From assembly GCA_934130355.1 (NCBI GenBank), contig CAKOXV010000006.1, positions 1 through 64,000 on the forward strand: a stretch of DNA of 64,000 bases, read 5' to 3'. Under the pieces are notes generated by a model that worked only from the letters and a program-made list of their open reading frames with translations, was not told where the DNA came from and searched no databases. Source of the DNA: an uncultured Clostridia bacterium. GTDB lineage: Bacteria > Bacillota > Clostridia > TANB77 > CAG-508. Positions 43,297 through 51,491 of the stretch are shown here, in pieces (the first letter of the stretch is position 1; every line of letters starts with the position of its first letter). Position numbers and translations under genes: made by a program.

Positions 43297-44608
43297 ATTC
43301 TTTCCTTTCTTGAAAATTCTTTATATGACTGTATTTTAAATCTCTGCTTGAATATTTTTCAATCGTTAATCCTACTTTATCTTTCATATAATGTAAAAGT
43401 AATATTAAAATTACAGATGAAATTATTCCTATTATTATAACAGAATTTCCTGCACTCGAAAAACTTAAGAGCCAAGCTCCAAGTAAGCTTATTAATATAG
43501 AAAAAATATTATATACTAAATTCCTTACTGTAGCTAATTTTATTCTTATTTTTCTATTTGTAAAATTATTTAAATATCTATATGTTAAAACATTGTGTGC
43601 TCCTTTAATTCCACCCATTAACACGAACAAGCTTATAATTAAAATTGTTTTAATTATTTCTATATTTCCATTTGCTAACATTCCTACTAAAATTAAAGGA
43701 ATTGTAAGATTAATCCCTAACACTGATAATGTTCTATTTCTAAACCTTTTATGTATTTTGCTTTGCATACCTGCAAATGTTGCTGCTGCAATCTGAATTA
43801 TTGCAAAAACTATTCCAAAGTATTGTTCAGGAAGTTGAATTTGTTTTAAGATTCCACCTCTAAATGTTGTTAAATTGTAATTTAAGCCTGATATTAATCC
43901 AAAAAATATTAGCAAACATAACATTCTTTTTGATTTTATAGAAAAGCTTATTGCTTCTTTTAATTGTTTTAAATATTCTTTTGCATCACTATCACTTGTT
44001 TTTGATGAACTTTCTTTCGATGGCATTTGAGTATGTTTAAATCTTGTTGATAATATTGTTGCAATTATATTTCCTATCAAACACAATATTAATGGTAAAT
44101 ATGGTTGAATTACAAAAGTAAATCCAGCAATAAGTGATGTTACAGCATCAATTACATAATATCTTGCAGAGCCAACTCCATCAATTGTAGAATATAAATG
44201 TCCTCTCTTTTTGCCTCTAGGTAATGAATCATATAAAATGTTTGTTTCGCAAATACCTTTTATTACATATCCAACTGCATCTATGAAAAGAGCAATTAAT
44301 AATTGTACATAATTTTGAGTTAGCATTAAAATTGTAATAAATATGCACATACATAAATTTGCAAAAACAAGACTGTTTTTCTTTCCAAGTTTATCTACTA
44401 ATATCCCCATTGGAATTTGCAAAACTAAACACGATGTAGTAAAAAATGCTTCTGACAACAATATTTGAGATGCAGAGAAGTTTTTAACTTGATTTAAAAA
44501 CAAATATATTATTGAATAATAAAATAACAAATCCCAAGAAAACATTTTATAAATTGGATATAATCTTGCATTTATTTTTTTGTTTTGGATTTCCTTTGTT
44601 TTGTTCAT
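43274..44608 (-). CDS. Major facilitator superfamily transporter
   Basis: A 444-residue, 12-helix transporter. The loop between helices 2 and 3 has GILVDKLGKKNSLVFANL, the MFS A-motif (GxLxDrxGrr). A charged central loop (about 195-215, KHTQMPSKESSSKTSD) separates the halves. Substrate unknown; drug or sugar export are both possible. It precedes and overlaps dgkA. The C-terminal hydrophilic tail contains several Lys/Arg. Confidence 0.8.
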   Translation of the reverse strand: MNKTKEIQNKKINARLYPIYKMFSWDLLFYYSIIYLFLNQVKNFSASQILLSEAFFTTSCLVLQIPMGILVDKLGKKNSLVFANLCMCIFITILMLTQNYVQLLIALFIDAVGYVIKGICETNILYDSLPRGKKRGHLYSTIDGVGSARYYVIDAVTSLIAGFTFVIQPYLPLILCLIGNIIATILSTRFKHTQMPSKESSSKTSDSDAKEYLKQLKEAISFSIKSKRMLCLLIFFGLISGLNYNLTTFRGGILKQIQLPEQYFGIVFAIIQIAAATFAGMQSKIHKRFRNRTLSVLGINLTIPLILVGMLANGNIEIIKTILIISLFVLMGGIKGAHNVLTYRYLNNFTNRKIRIKLATVRNLVYNIFSILISLLGAWLLSFSSAGNSVIIIGIISSVILILLLHYMKDKVGLTIEKYSSRDLKYSHIKNFQERKEYESKTRI

Positions 44609-44622
44609 ATTTCACCTCAATT

Positions 44623-44669
44623 AAAAAGGGATTGATTCTTTTTATGTAAAATGAGTCAAGTCCCTTTTT
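44623..44669 (-). terminator. Terminator of the pta-ackA-ackA operon
   Basis: AAAAAGGGATTGA (44623-44635) pairs with TCAAGTCCCTTTTT (44656-44669), with the T run on the minus strand, ten bases beyond the second acetate kinase. Confidence 0.7.
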
Positions 44670-44678
44670 ATATATTTT

Positions 44679-45866
44679 CTAGATTAATCTTGCTGTTTCT
44701 CTTGCAATCATAAGTTCCTCATTTGTTGGTATTACATAAGCTTTAATTTTAGAATCTGGTGTTGTAATTTCTTTTTCTTCTCCTCTTATATTGTTTGCTT
44801 CTACATCTATTTTAACTCCCATAAATTCAAGCTTTTCACAAATTCCTTTTCTAATATTTATTTGATTTTCTCCAACTCCTCCTGTAAATACAATGTAGTC
44901 AATTCCATTCATTGCAACAGCATATTTAGCTATAAATCCAGCTATTTCATATTTAAATTTTTCAATTGCAATTGCTGCATCTTCATTATCACCATAAGAT
45001 GCTGCTTCTATCTCTCTAAAATCTGGAGCCATTCCAGATATTGCTTGAAGTCCTGACTTTTTATTTAATATATTTTCAACTTGGTCTGCTGTTAAGTTTT
45101 CTTTTTTCATTATATATGTAACTACAGAAGGGTCTAAATCTCCTGAACGTGTAACCATTGGAATTCCTCCAAGTGGTGTTAATCCCATACTTGTATCAAT
45201 TGATCTTCCACCTTCAACAGCAGTTATACTAGATCCTTGTCCTAAGTGGCATGTAACTATTTTTAGATTTTTTATATCTTTTCCAACAATTTCTGCTAAT
45301 CTTCTAGATACATATAAATGTGATGTACCATGTGCTCCATATTTTCTTATTCCATATTTTTTATAATATTCATAAGGAATTGGATATATAAATTTTTCTT
45401 TTGGCATTGTTTGGTGGAATGTTGTATCAAATACTCCTACCATTGGTTTCCCTGGCATAACTTTTTTACAAGCTTCTATTCCTATTATTCCAGCAGGATT
45501 ATGTAATGGTGCTAAATCTATACACTCTCTTAAAACATCTACCACATGTTCATCAATTAATGTAGATTCTTTTATTTTTTCTCCACCATTTAATAATCTA
45601 TGTCCTATTGCAGAAATTTCGTCTAAGCTATCAATTACCTTATATTCTGGATTTATTAATTGTTTTAATGTAAAATCTACTGCTTCTTCATGTGTTTTTG
45701 CAGGATGTTTTATTTCTATTTTTCTTCCATTAACTTTATGTGTTATAAAAGCTTCAGCTTCTCCTATTCTTTCATATTTTCCAGAAGCTAATACTTCTTC
45801 ATTCTCCATATTTATTAATTGATATTTTAGTGATGAACTACCACAATTTAGTACTAATATTTTCAT
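44679..45866 (-). CDS. ackA: Acetate kinase paralogue with altered motifs
   Basis: A 395-residue ASKHA kinase similar to acetate kinase over its whole length. The N-terminal phosphate motif LNCGSSSLKYQL and the phosphate-2 motif VFTGGVGEN are intact. Several otherwise fixed positions differ from the adjacent copy: GHRLLNGGE (usually GHRVVHGGE), KYGAHGTSHLYV (usually FHGTSHxYV) and PMVTRSGDLDP (usually MGTRSGDLDP). The catalytic Arg residues of these blocks are kept. It may still make acetyl phosphate/ATP, or use another short acyl substrate, or be regulatory. It is the last gene of pta-ackA-ackA, 21 bases after the first copy. Confidence 0.85.
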   Translation of the reverse strand: MKILVLNCGSSSLKYQLINMENEEVLASGKYERIGEAEAFITHKVNGRKIEIKHPAKTHEEAVDFTLKQLINPEYKVIDSLDEISAIGHRLLNGGEKIKESTLIDEHVVDVLRECIDLAPLHNPAGIIGIEACKKVMPGKPMVGVFDTTFHQTMPKEKFIYPIPYEYYKKYGIRKYGAHGTSHLYVSRRLAEIVGKDIKNLKIVTCHLGQGSSITAVEGGRSIDTSMGLTPLGGIPMVTRSGDLDPSVVTYIMKKENLTADQVENILNKKSGLQAISGMAPDFREIEAASYGDNEDAAIAIEKFKYEIAGFIAKYAVAMNGIDYIVFTGGVGENQINIRKGICEKLEFMGVKIDVEANNIRGEEKEITTPDSKIKAYVIPTNEELMIARETARLI

Positions 45867-45887
45867 TTCAAAAATCTTCCCTTCTTT

Positions 45888-47081
45888 TTATTTATTTACA
45901 ATTTTCTCTGTTTCTTTCGCAATCATAAGTTCTTCATTTGTTGGTATTACATATACTTTTACTTTTGAATCTGGTGTAGAAATTTCTGTTTCTTCTCCTT
46001 TTACAAGATTTAGCTTACCTGAAATTTCAACTCCAAATACTTCTAGTAGATTACAAATTTCTCCTCTTGAATATGGTGATTTTTCTCCTACTCCAGCAGT
46101 AAAAGTAAGTACATCTAATCCACCCATTGCAACAGCATATTTAGCAATAAATCCTGCAATTGCATAATGGTATGCATCTAATGCTGTATTTGCTCTTTTT
46201 CCGCCTGCTAAAGCTTCTGCTTCAATATCTCTAAAATCTATTGATACTGTTGACATTCCATAAGCACCAGATTCTTTATTTAAAATTCTTTCTATTTCAT
46301 CTGCACTTAATCCTTCTTTTTTCATTATATATGTAACTACTGATGGATCTAAGTCTCCTGAACGTGTTCCCATTGGTATTCCTCCAAGTGGTGTTAGCCC
46401 CATACTTGTTTCTACTGATTCACCATTTTTTATAGCACATAAACTTGCCCCTTGGCCAAGATGACAGTTTACTATTTTTAAGTCTTTCACATCTTTTCCC
46501 ATAATTTCTGCAACTCTATTTGCAACATATTGATGTGATGTACCATGAAATCCATATTTTCTTATTCCATATTTTTCGTAATATTCTTTTGGAATTGCAT
46601 ATAAATATTTATCTGCTGATATAGTTTGATGAAAAGCTGTATCAAATACTGCTACCATTGGCTTATCTGGCACTACTTTTCGGCATGCCTCAATTCCTAA
46701 TACTGCTGCCGGATTATGTAAAGGAGCTAATTCTGCTGTATCTTTTATTCCTTGCACAACTTCATCTGTTATTAATACCGCATCTTTAAATTTTTCTCCA
46801 CCATGTACTACTCTATGTCCAATAGCATCTAGTTCATCTAATGATTTGAATATTCCATAACTATCGCTTACTAATCTTCCCATCACAAATTCAATTGCTT
46901 TTTCATGATTTACAGCTGGATGCTCAAATTTGTGTTTTTCTCCATGTACTTTGTGTGTTAGAAAAGCTTGCTCTTGTCCTATTCTTTCATAATTTCCTTT
47001 TACTAACATTTCTCCTGTTTCTGTATCTATTACTTGATATTTAAGTGATGAACTACCTGAATTTAATACTAAAATTTTCAT
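45888..47081 (-). CDS. ackA: Acetate kinase, canonical copy
   Basis: Converts acetyl phosphate and ADP to acetate and ATP, the energy-yielding end of acetate fermentation. The 397 residues carry canonical motifs: LNSGSSSLKYQV, GHRVVHGGEKF, FHGTSHQYV, PMGTRSGDLDP, and FTAGVGEKS. It lies between pta (18 bases) and the diverged paralogue (21 bases). Confidence 0.95.
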   Translation of the reverse strand: MKILVLNSGSSSLKYQVIDTETGEMLVKGNYERIGQEQAFLTHKVHGEKHKFEHPAVNHEKAIEFVMGRLVSDSYGIFKSLDELDAIGHRVVHGGEKFKDAVLITDEVVQGIKDTAELAPLHNPAAVLGIEACRKVVPDKPMVAVFDTAFHQTISADKYLYAIPKEYYEKYGIRKYGFHGTSHQYVANRVAEIMGKDVKDLKIVNCHLGQGASLCAIKNGESVETSMGLTPLGGIPMGTRSGDLDPSVVTYIMKKEGLSADEIERILNKESGAYGMSTVSIDFRDIEAEALAGGKRANTALDAYHYAIAGFIAKYAVAMGGLDVLTFTAGVGEKSPYSRGEICNLLEVFGVEISGKLNLVKGEETEISTPDSKVKVYVIPTNEELMIAKETEKIVNK

Positions 47082-47099
47082 AAAATCCTCTCCTACTTT

Positions 47100-48098
47100 T
47101 TAATTTTGTTGTGCTTGAACTGCTGTTATAGCAACAACTCCAGCTATATCTTGACTACTGCATCCTCTAGATAAATCGTTTACAGGTCTTGCTATTCCTT
47201 GGCATAATGGTCCATAAGCTTCTGCATTAGCTAATCTTTGAACTAATTTATATCCTATATTTCCAGCACCTAAATCTGGAAATACTAATACATTTGCTTT
47301 TCCTTTTAAAGGACTTCCTTTTGCCTTGAATTCTGCTACCTGTGGAATTATAGCAGCATCTAGCTGAAGTTCTCCATCTATTAGTAAATCTGGTTCTTTT
47401 TCTCTTGTTATTCTGGTTGCTTCAATCATTTTTTCTGTTGATGCTGAATGTGCACTTCCATAAGTAGAATAAGATAGCATTGCTACTTTAGGTTCATTTC
47501 CAACTAATTGCTTAAAGCTTTTGCTTGATGAAATTGCAATTTCTGAAAGTGCTTCTGAATCTGGTTCTTCATTTAATCCACTATCTGCAAATATAAAAGT
47601 TCCATTTTCTCCATAATTGCAGTTTGGAACTACCATTATAAAAAATGCTGATACAAGTTTTGTTCCAGGAGCTGTTTTTAATATTTGTAAAGCTGGTCTT
47701 AATGTATCTGCTGTTGAATGTGCCGCACCAGATACTAATCCATCTGCTTCATTTAATTTTACCATCATCATTCCAAAATATATTGGTTCTAATACTAGTT
47801 TTTTTGCTTGTTCTTCTGTCATTCCTTTTGCTTTTCTTAATTCATACAATGTATTAGCATATTCATCTATTTTCTCAGATTTGGCTGGATCTATTATTTG
47901 AGTATCTCCTAATTCTATCTCTTTTTCTTTAGCCATTTGTCGTACTTTTTCTTCTTCTCCAATTAGTACTACTTTTGCATATTTTTCATTTTTAATAATT
48001 TCTGCTGCTTGTAGAATTCTTATATCTGTTGCTTCTGGTAATACTATTGTTTTAATTTCTCTTTTTGCTCTTTGTTTAATTTGTTCTATAAATGACAT
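47100..48098 (-). CDS. pta: Phosphate acetyltransferase
   Basis: Transfers the acetyl group between CoA and phosphate, feeding acetate kinase. The 332-residue short form lacks the N-terminal DRTGG/P-loop regions of the enteric enzyme. Blocks: IVLPEATDIRILQAAE, GMMMVKLNEADGLVSGAAHSTADTLRPAL, SYSTYGSA, VFPDLGAGNIGYK, and GIARPVNDLSRG. GGAGGG precedes the ATG at 48098. It is the first gene of the operon. Confidence 0.95.
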   Translation of the reverse strand: MSFIEQIKQRAKREIKTIVLPEATDIRILQAAEIIKNEKYAKVVLIGEEEKVRQMAKEKEIELGDTQIIDPAKSEKIDEYANTLYELRKAKGMTEEQAKKLVLEPIYFGMMMVKLNEADGLVSGAAHSTADTLRPALQILKTAPGTKLVSAFFIMVVPNCNYGENGTFIFADSGLNEEPDSEALSEIAISSSKSFKQLVGNEPKVAMLSYSTYGSAHSASTEKMIEATRITREKEPDLLIDGELQLDAAIIPQVAEFKAKGSPLKGKANVLVFPDLGAGNIGYKLVQRLANAEAYGPLCQGIARPVNDLSRGCSSQDIAGVVAITAVQAQQN

Positions 48099-48234
48099 TT
48101 TTCCCTCCTTAATATATTATAAGTTCTTAATTTATTTAATGTTCGAGTTTAATATATCATATCAATTCAAAAAACACAATACAAAACAAGAAAAAACCCT
48201 ATACTATGGTTACAGTATAATGGTTCTGAGGAAC

Positions 48235-48583
48235 AAGAGGGCAAGAGTAGTTGGCAGATAACATCACACAGCTTATCTAATAAAATGAATGAAAGATTTT
48301 GTGTATCTAAACTTAACATTAGAAAATCTTATATAATAATATGAGGGATGTTCACGGGGGAAAAGTTAATATATAACTATTCCATAGCAAAAACATAGCT
48401 GGGGTCTTCGTCGGGGGTCTTTGCTTTATTTCATAGTTATATATTAACTTTTTCAGCCTGAGTGAAAGAGGCTCATATTATTAAATTAGATTTTCTTTGG
48501 GAAGTTTAGCTTATTCAAAATCTGTAATGACATTTTATTAGATAAGCTGTGTGATGTTATCTGCCAACCACTGTTGCCCTCTT
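48235..48583. repeat. Structured palindromic element, copy E (full type, inverted)
   Basis: A 349-base copy in the opposite orientation to A-D. The outer arms are the longest of the family: about 52 bases each (48235-48286 and 48532-48583) with few mismatches, reading GATAACATCACACAGCTTAT on the left. The apical stem is AAAAAGTTAATATATAACTA on the copy's own sense; relative to A it has an added G-C pair and swapped A-U pairs, all compensated. The variable stem (AATAATATGAG with CTCATATTATT) is again unrelated to those of A and D. The loop GACCCCCGACGAAGACCCCA is identical to A. It fills the pta to gerQ-like gap. Confidence 0.8.
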
Positions 48584-48597
48584 TTTGCACTCACTAT

Positions 48598-48957
48598 TTA
48601 GTAATTAGGTAACCCTGAATAATATCTATTATTCATATACATTTGGTTTCCCATCATTCCTAAAGGATTACTTGCAGCTATAGTTACAAATTTTATTGAA
48701 TATATATCACAATAAACAAGATTATCGCTTTCAATAGAACGCAACAAAATGTAACTTGCTCCAACGTCCTCTAAAATTCCTGTTCTATCAGTTAAATTAT
48801 TAGTTCCTATCAAAAATTCAACTCTTACTAATTTTCCTATTTGTTCTCTTAAAAATGCTGGTGTATAAATTGAATTTGTTAGGATTTCTGGTGAATTTTG
48901 ATTAATAGTAACATTTCTATCTTCTCTTTTGTCTTGTTTTTCTTCCACATTAGGCAT
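48598..48957 (-). CDS. GerQ-like spore coat protein
   Basis: A 119-residue protein. The central part (about 32-95, FLREQIGKLVRVEFLIG, RTGILEDVGASYILLRSI, CDIYSIKFVTI) follows the pattern of the GerQ domain (RGKxATIYM, GVIEAAGRDHIIIS, LDYITF). The N-terminus is polar and the C-terminus Met/Asn/Tyr-rich. The hydrolase gene 48977-49432 lies 19 bases upstream. In Bacillus subtilis gerQ follows cwlJ and GerQ is needed for CwlJ placement in the coat. The same order here supports the assignment. It is clearly diverged from bacillar GerQ. Confidence 0.68.
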   Translation of the reverse strand: MPNVEEKQDKREDRNVTINQNSPEILTNSIYTPAFLREQIGKLVRVEFLIGTNNLTDRTGILEDVGASYILLRSIESDNLVYCDIYSIKFVTIAASNPLGMMGNQMYMNNRYYSGLPNY

Positions 48958-48976
48958 TTATCTCACTTTCCTTTCA

Positions 48977-49432
48977 TTAGGTTTGTGCATATTTATCAGT
49001 AGGTCTGTAAAAGCAATGTCCTCCAAGTCTTGTATGAAAAGTTCCTGATCCATTTGATGGAAAAGTTGAACTACAATTAGGTCTAAATGGATTTAAATAC
49101 CATAAGCATTCACCAATTTCATTTAATCTGTTTCCTGATAATGCCCAGTCTGCAATTTCATAATGAATTTCAGTTGGATTCATATTATATATATTTTGTG
49201 AATTATATCTTCCTGCTATGTTTTCTCGTGCACAATCAAACTGTCCTTGTTGAAATATGATATTTCTTATGTTTCCTCCTTGTGAAATCCTTGCGTACTC
49301 TCCTTCTGAAACATTAACTCTATTCATTACTACAGACGCAACTGCTCTCATTCCATTGTCTCCCTCTCCACCAGCTTCACATTGGACTATTCTTGCTAAT
49401 AATTCTCTTTCTGAATATGCCACATCATCCAC
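48977..49432 (-). CDS. Spore cortex-lytic hydrolase (CwlJ/SleB domain)
   Basis: A 151-residue single-domain hydrolase: LARIVQCEAGGEGDNGMRAVASVVMNRV holds the catalytic Glu, with FQQGQFDCARE, and YLNPFRPNCSSTF, GGHCFYRP toward the end. Like CwlJ it has neither signal peptide nor peptidoglycan-binding domain, which separates it from SleB. It degrades cortex muramic-lactam peptidoglycan on germination. The gerQ-like gene follows. AAGGGGTGG precedes the ATG at 49432. Confidence 0.85.
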   Translation of the reverse strand: MDDVAYSERELLARIVQCEAGGEGDNGMRAVASVVMNRVNVSEGEYARISQGGNIRNIIFQQGQFDCARENIAGRYNSQNIYNMNPTEIHYEIADWALSGNRLNEIGECLWYLNPFRPNCSSTFPSNGSGTFHTRLGGHCFYRPTDKYAQT

Positions 49433-49563
49433 CCCTTCTTCTATTTTATGCAGTTAAGCAAAAAAATGTACTCTTACTTATGCTATTATATTTTTATTTT
49501 GTCAAAAGTTGTCTACTTTTGTTTTTTAGTGCGATGAAAAATTCAATTTGTGTATTTTATTTA

Positions 49564-49592
49564 TTGAATAGCGCTTTCTAAGTTGGTATAAT
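49564..49592 (+). promoter_or_regulatory. Promoter of the 160-residue orphan gene
   Basis: -35 TTGAAT (49564-49569), 17-base spacer, -10 TATAAT (49587-49592), about 80 bases upstream of the start at 49671. Confidence 0.65.
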
Positions 49593-49670
49593 ATTTTTAT
49601 TCTATATTTCAAACTCCTTTGCATCATGAGTTGACAATTATAGAAAATAATTTTTTTGGAGTGATAAGAA

Positions 49671-50153
49671 ATGAGCAAACAAGTTCGGTTGGAGCTTCCA
49701 TTGTATCATGAAGACAAACCCATTTCAAAAATGTGGCTAAGCATTAATGGCACCAATGTAACTGCTTATACCAATGAAAATCAAGAAATTAACATTCTTG
49801 ACTCAGATCAAAAATCCTGTATCAAAGTATGTGTTCCTGATGAAACGAAAAAAATCCGGGTTTTTCGCCCAGTTTCGTTCATGCCTGTAGATTACATATC
49901 TGCCACTTGGTTTTGGTTTGATTCACAATGTGAATTGAGATTTCCAAAACTGAAAAAACTTTCTGTCGTCTTTGATGACACAGTCCATGATATTCCCGTC
50001 GATAACGGAACCCCTGATAGAACAGATTGGGTCTATTACACTGAAGTCAGTTCTGAAGGTAATCGTTTACGTTCGAAGAAGTGGGCTTTAATCATTGCAA
50101 CACTGGAAGATAAAACAGTTGGCATTTTGTATTTGTCTGATTCAATCGAATAA
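49671..50153 (+). CDS. Unrecognised 160-residue protein, better-GC orphan
   Basis: I do not recognise the family. The sequence is soluble, beta-rich in pattern (RLELPLYHEDKPISKMWLSING, KIRVFRPVSFMPVDYISATWFWF) and Trp-containing, without signal peptide, membrane segments, or Cys motifs that suggest metal binding. It is one of the few plus-strand genes, carries its own promoter, a GGAG ribosome site, and a terminator, and has higher G+C than its surroundings. It resembles the gene at 37481 in these respects and is probably acquired. Function unknown. Confidence 0.6.
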   Translation: MSKQVRLELPLYHEDKPISKMWLSINGTNVTAYTNENQEINILDSDQKSCIKVCVPDETKKIRVFRPVSFMPVDYISATWFWFDSQCELRFPKLKKLSVVFDDTVHDIPVDNGTPDRTDWVYYTEVSSEGNRLRSKKWALIIATLEDKTVGILYLSDSIE

Positions 50154-50163
50154 GTAAGCTAAA

Positions 50164-50195
50164 CAAGGCGGATATACATTTGTAAATCCGCCTTG
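50164..50195. terminator. Bidirectional terminator
   Basis: CAAGGCGGAT (50164-50173) and ATCCGCCTTG (50186-50195) pair perfectly between the orphan gene and trmB. Confidence 0.8.
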
Positions 50196-50209
50196 CTATT
50201 TTCCTATTT

Positions 50210-50869
50210 CTATATTCTTGCTATTAATGCTTTAATTTTTATTCCTTGCTCAGTAAACATTTTTTCATGTTCTGTTTCAATATTGTTTTCCCATATTGGT
50301 TCTGAATGTAAATCATAAGTTTTTTTAATAATCTCAAAGCCACATTCTTCGAAATATCCTAAACTACCTTCAAATAATTCATCATCATCTGTTTTAAAAT
50401 AAATTTCCCCATGTTCTGCTAAAAAAGTTTTATACTTTTCTAATTGTCTTGTATGTGTCAATCTCTTTTTTCTGTGTTTTCCTTTTGGCCATGGATTGCA
50501 AAAATTTATATATATTCTTTGGATATTATCTTGCTCTCCTAAAATTAGCATAATTCTCTCTATATCAAATCTAGTTAAAATAATATTGTCTATTTCCTTG
50601 TTTTGCTCTTCATATGCTTGTTCAACATTTCTTTTGGCAAGTCCAAGCATTGCATCAACTAAATCAATTGCAATATAATTAATATTAGGATTTTGAACCG
50701 CCAATTTTGAAATGAACTGTCCTTTTCCACAACCTAATTCTAAGTGTATGGGATTTTCCTTATTTTTAAATTCTTGTATCCACTTGTTTTTTAATTCTTC
50801 TGGATTATCTCTATAAAACTTACTTGCTTCTAATTCCGGTCTTGCCCATGTTTTAAATCTAATTCTCAT
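50210..50869 (-). CDS. trmB: tRNA (guanine-N7-)-methyltransferase
   Basis: Methylates G46 in the variable loop of tRNAs using SAM. The 219 residues show the SAM fold with HLELGCGKGQFISKLA, YIAIDLVDAMLG, and INFCNPWPKGKHRKKRLTH, the TrmB hallmark (family PDPWPKxxHxKRR), here with Asn-Pro in place of Asp-Pro. The usual length. The start overlaps the DUF5662 gene upstream by 11 bases. Confidence 0.92.
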   Translation of the reverse strand: MRIRFKTWARPELEASKFYRDNPEELKNKWIQEFKNKENPIHLELGCGKGQFISKLAVQNPNINYIAIDLVDAMLGLAKRNVEQAYEEQNKEIDNIILTRFDIERIMLILGEQDNIQRIYINFCNPWPKGKHRKKRLTHTRQLEKYKTFLAEHGEIYFKTDDDELFEGSLGYFEECGFEIIKKTYDLHSEPIWENNIETEHEKMFTEQGIKIKALIARI

Positions 50870-51413
50870 CTAAATTCTCCATTCTAATACAGTATTTTTC
50901 ATATAATTTTTTTATATTTTGCTTTGTTAAAGTTTTATCTAAACCATTCTCACTAACTTCTGTGAATATTGCTATCATAAATTTATCCATTTGTGGATGA
51001 ATTAAATTTTTTTTTTCTTTATTCATATAATAATCTAATTGTGTACGATTTGTCCACTTTTCTCCATTGTACACTATTCCTGCAGCAATTTCATCACATA
51101 TCATTTCTGCTGCATACTTATATGGCATTATTACTGTTTTTTCAGGCAATGATAAATCTGTCCAATATTGATAATGATGTTTATTTCTTCCTTTATGGTG
51201 TAACCATGCTTCTGAATATCCTTTTTCTCTTTTACATACTGTTATCGGACTTATATGACCATCATAATATTTAACACTTTCCCAAAATTCAGTTGGTGAA
51301 AATTTGGACCAATCATGCATAAATCCTCTCCAAGGTATTCCTACTTTACAACATAATTTAAATACTACCCATTTATGTGTCATTACTAGTTTTATATGTT
51401 TTAATATTTTCAT
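50859..51413 (-). CDS. DUF5662-family protein
   Basis: A 184-residue protein matching the DUF5662 family by the blocks GFMHDWSKFSPTEFWES, YSEAWLHHKGRNKHHYQYW and MPYKYAAEMICDEIAAG. The His/Asp-rich pattern (HDWSKF, HHKGRNKHH) recalls HD-type metal-binding folds, but the reaction is unknown. It overlaps trmB by 11 bases and may be co-transcribed. It diverges from the RluA-like gene. Confidence 0.75.
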   Translation of the reverse strand: MKILKHIKLVMTHKWVVFKLCCKVGIPWRGFMHDWSKFSPTEFWESVKYYDGHISPITVCKREKGYSEAWLHHKGRNKHHYQYWTDLSLPEKTVIMPYKYAAEMICDEIAAGIVYNGEKWTNRTQLDYYMNKEKKNLIHPQMDKFMIAIFTEVSENGLDKTLTKQNIKKLYEKYCIRMENLDEN

Positions 51414-51491
51414 TTTTTCTCCTAACTTGACTATTTTCTGATAAAATTGTATAATTTTTTAGTAAAAATGTCAATCATTAGAGGTAGTTTT

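Noticed and set aside
17104..48583. The repeated elements as a CRISPR array or as plain terminators
   Set aside because: They are few, dispersed, 94-396 bases long and palindromic with conserved loops, not short direct repeats with spacers. Outer arms may terminate transcription, but that does not explain the conserved internal loops.
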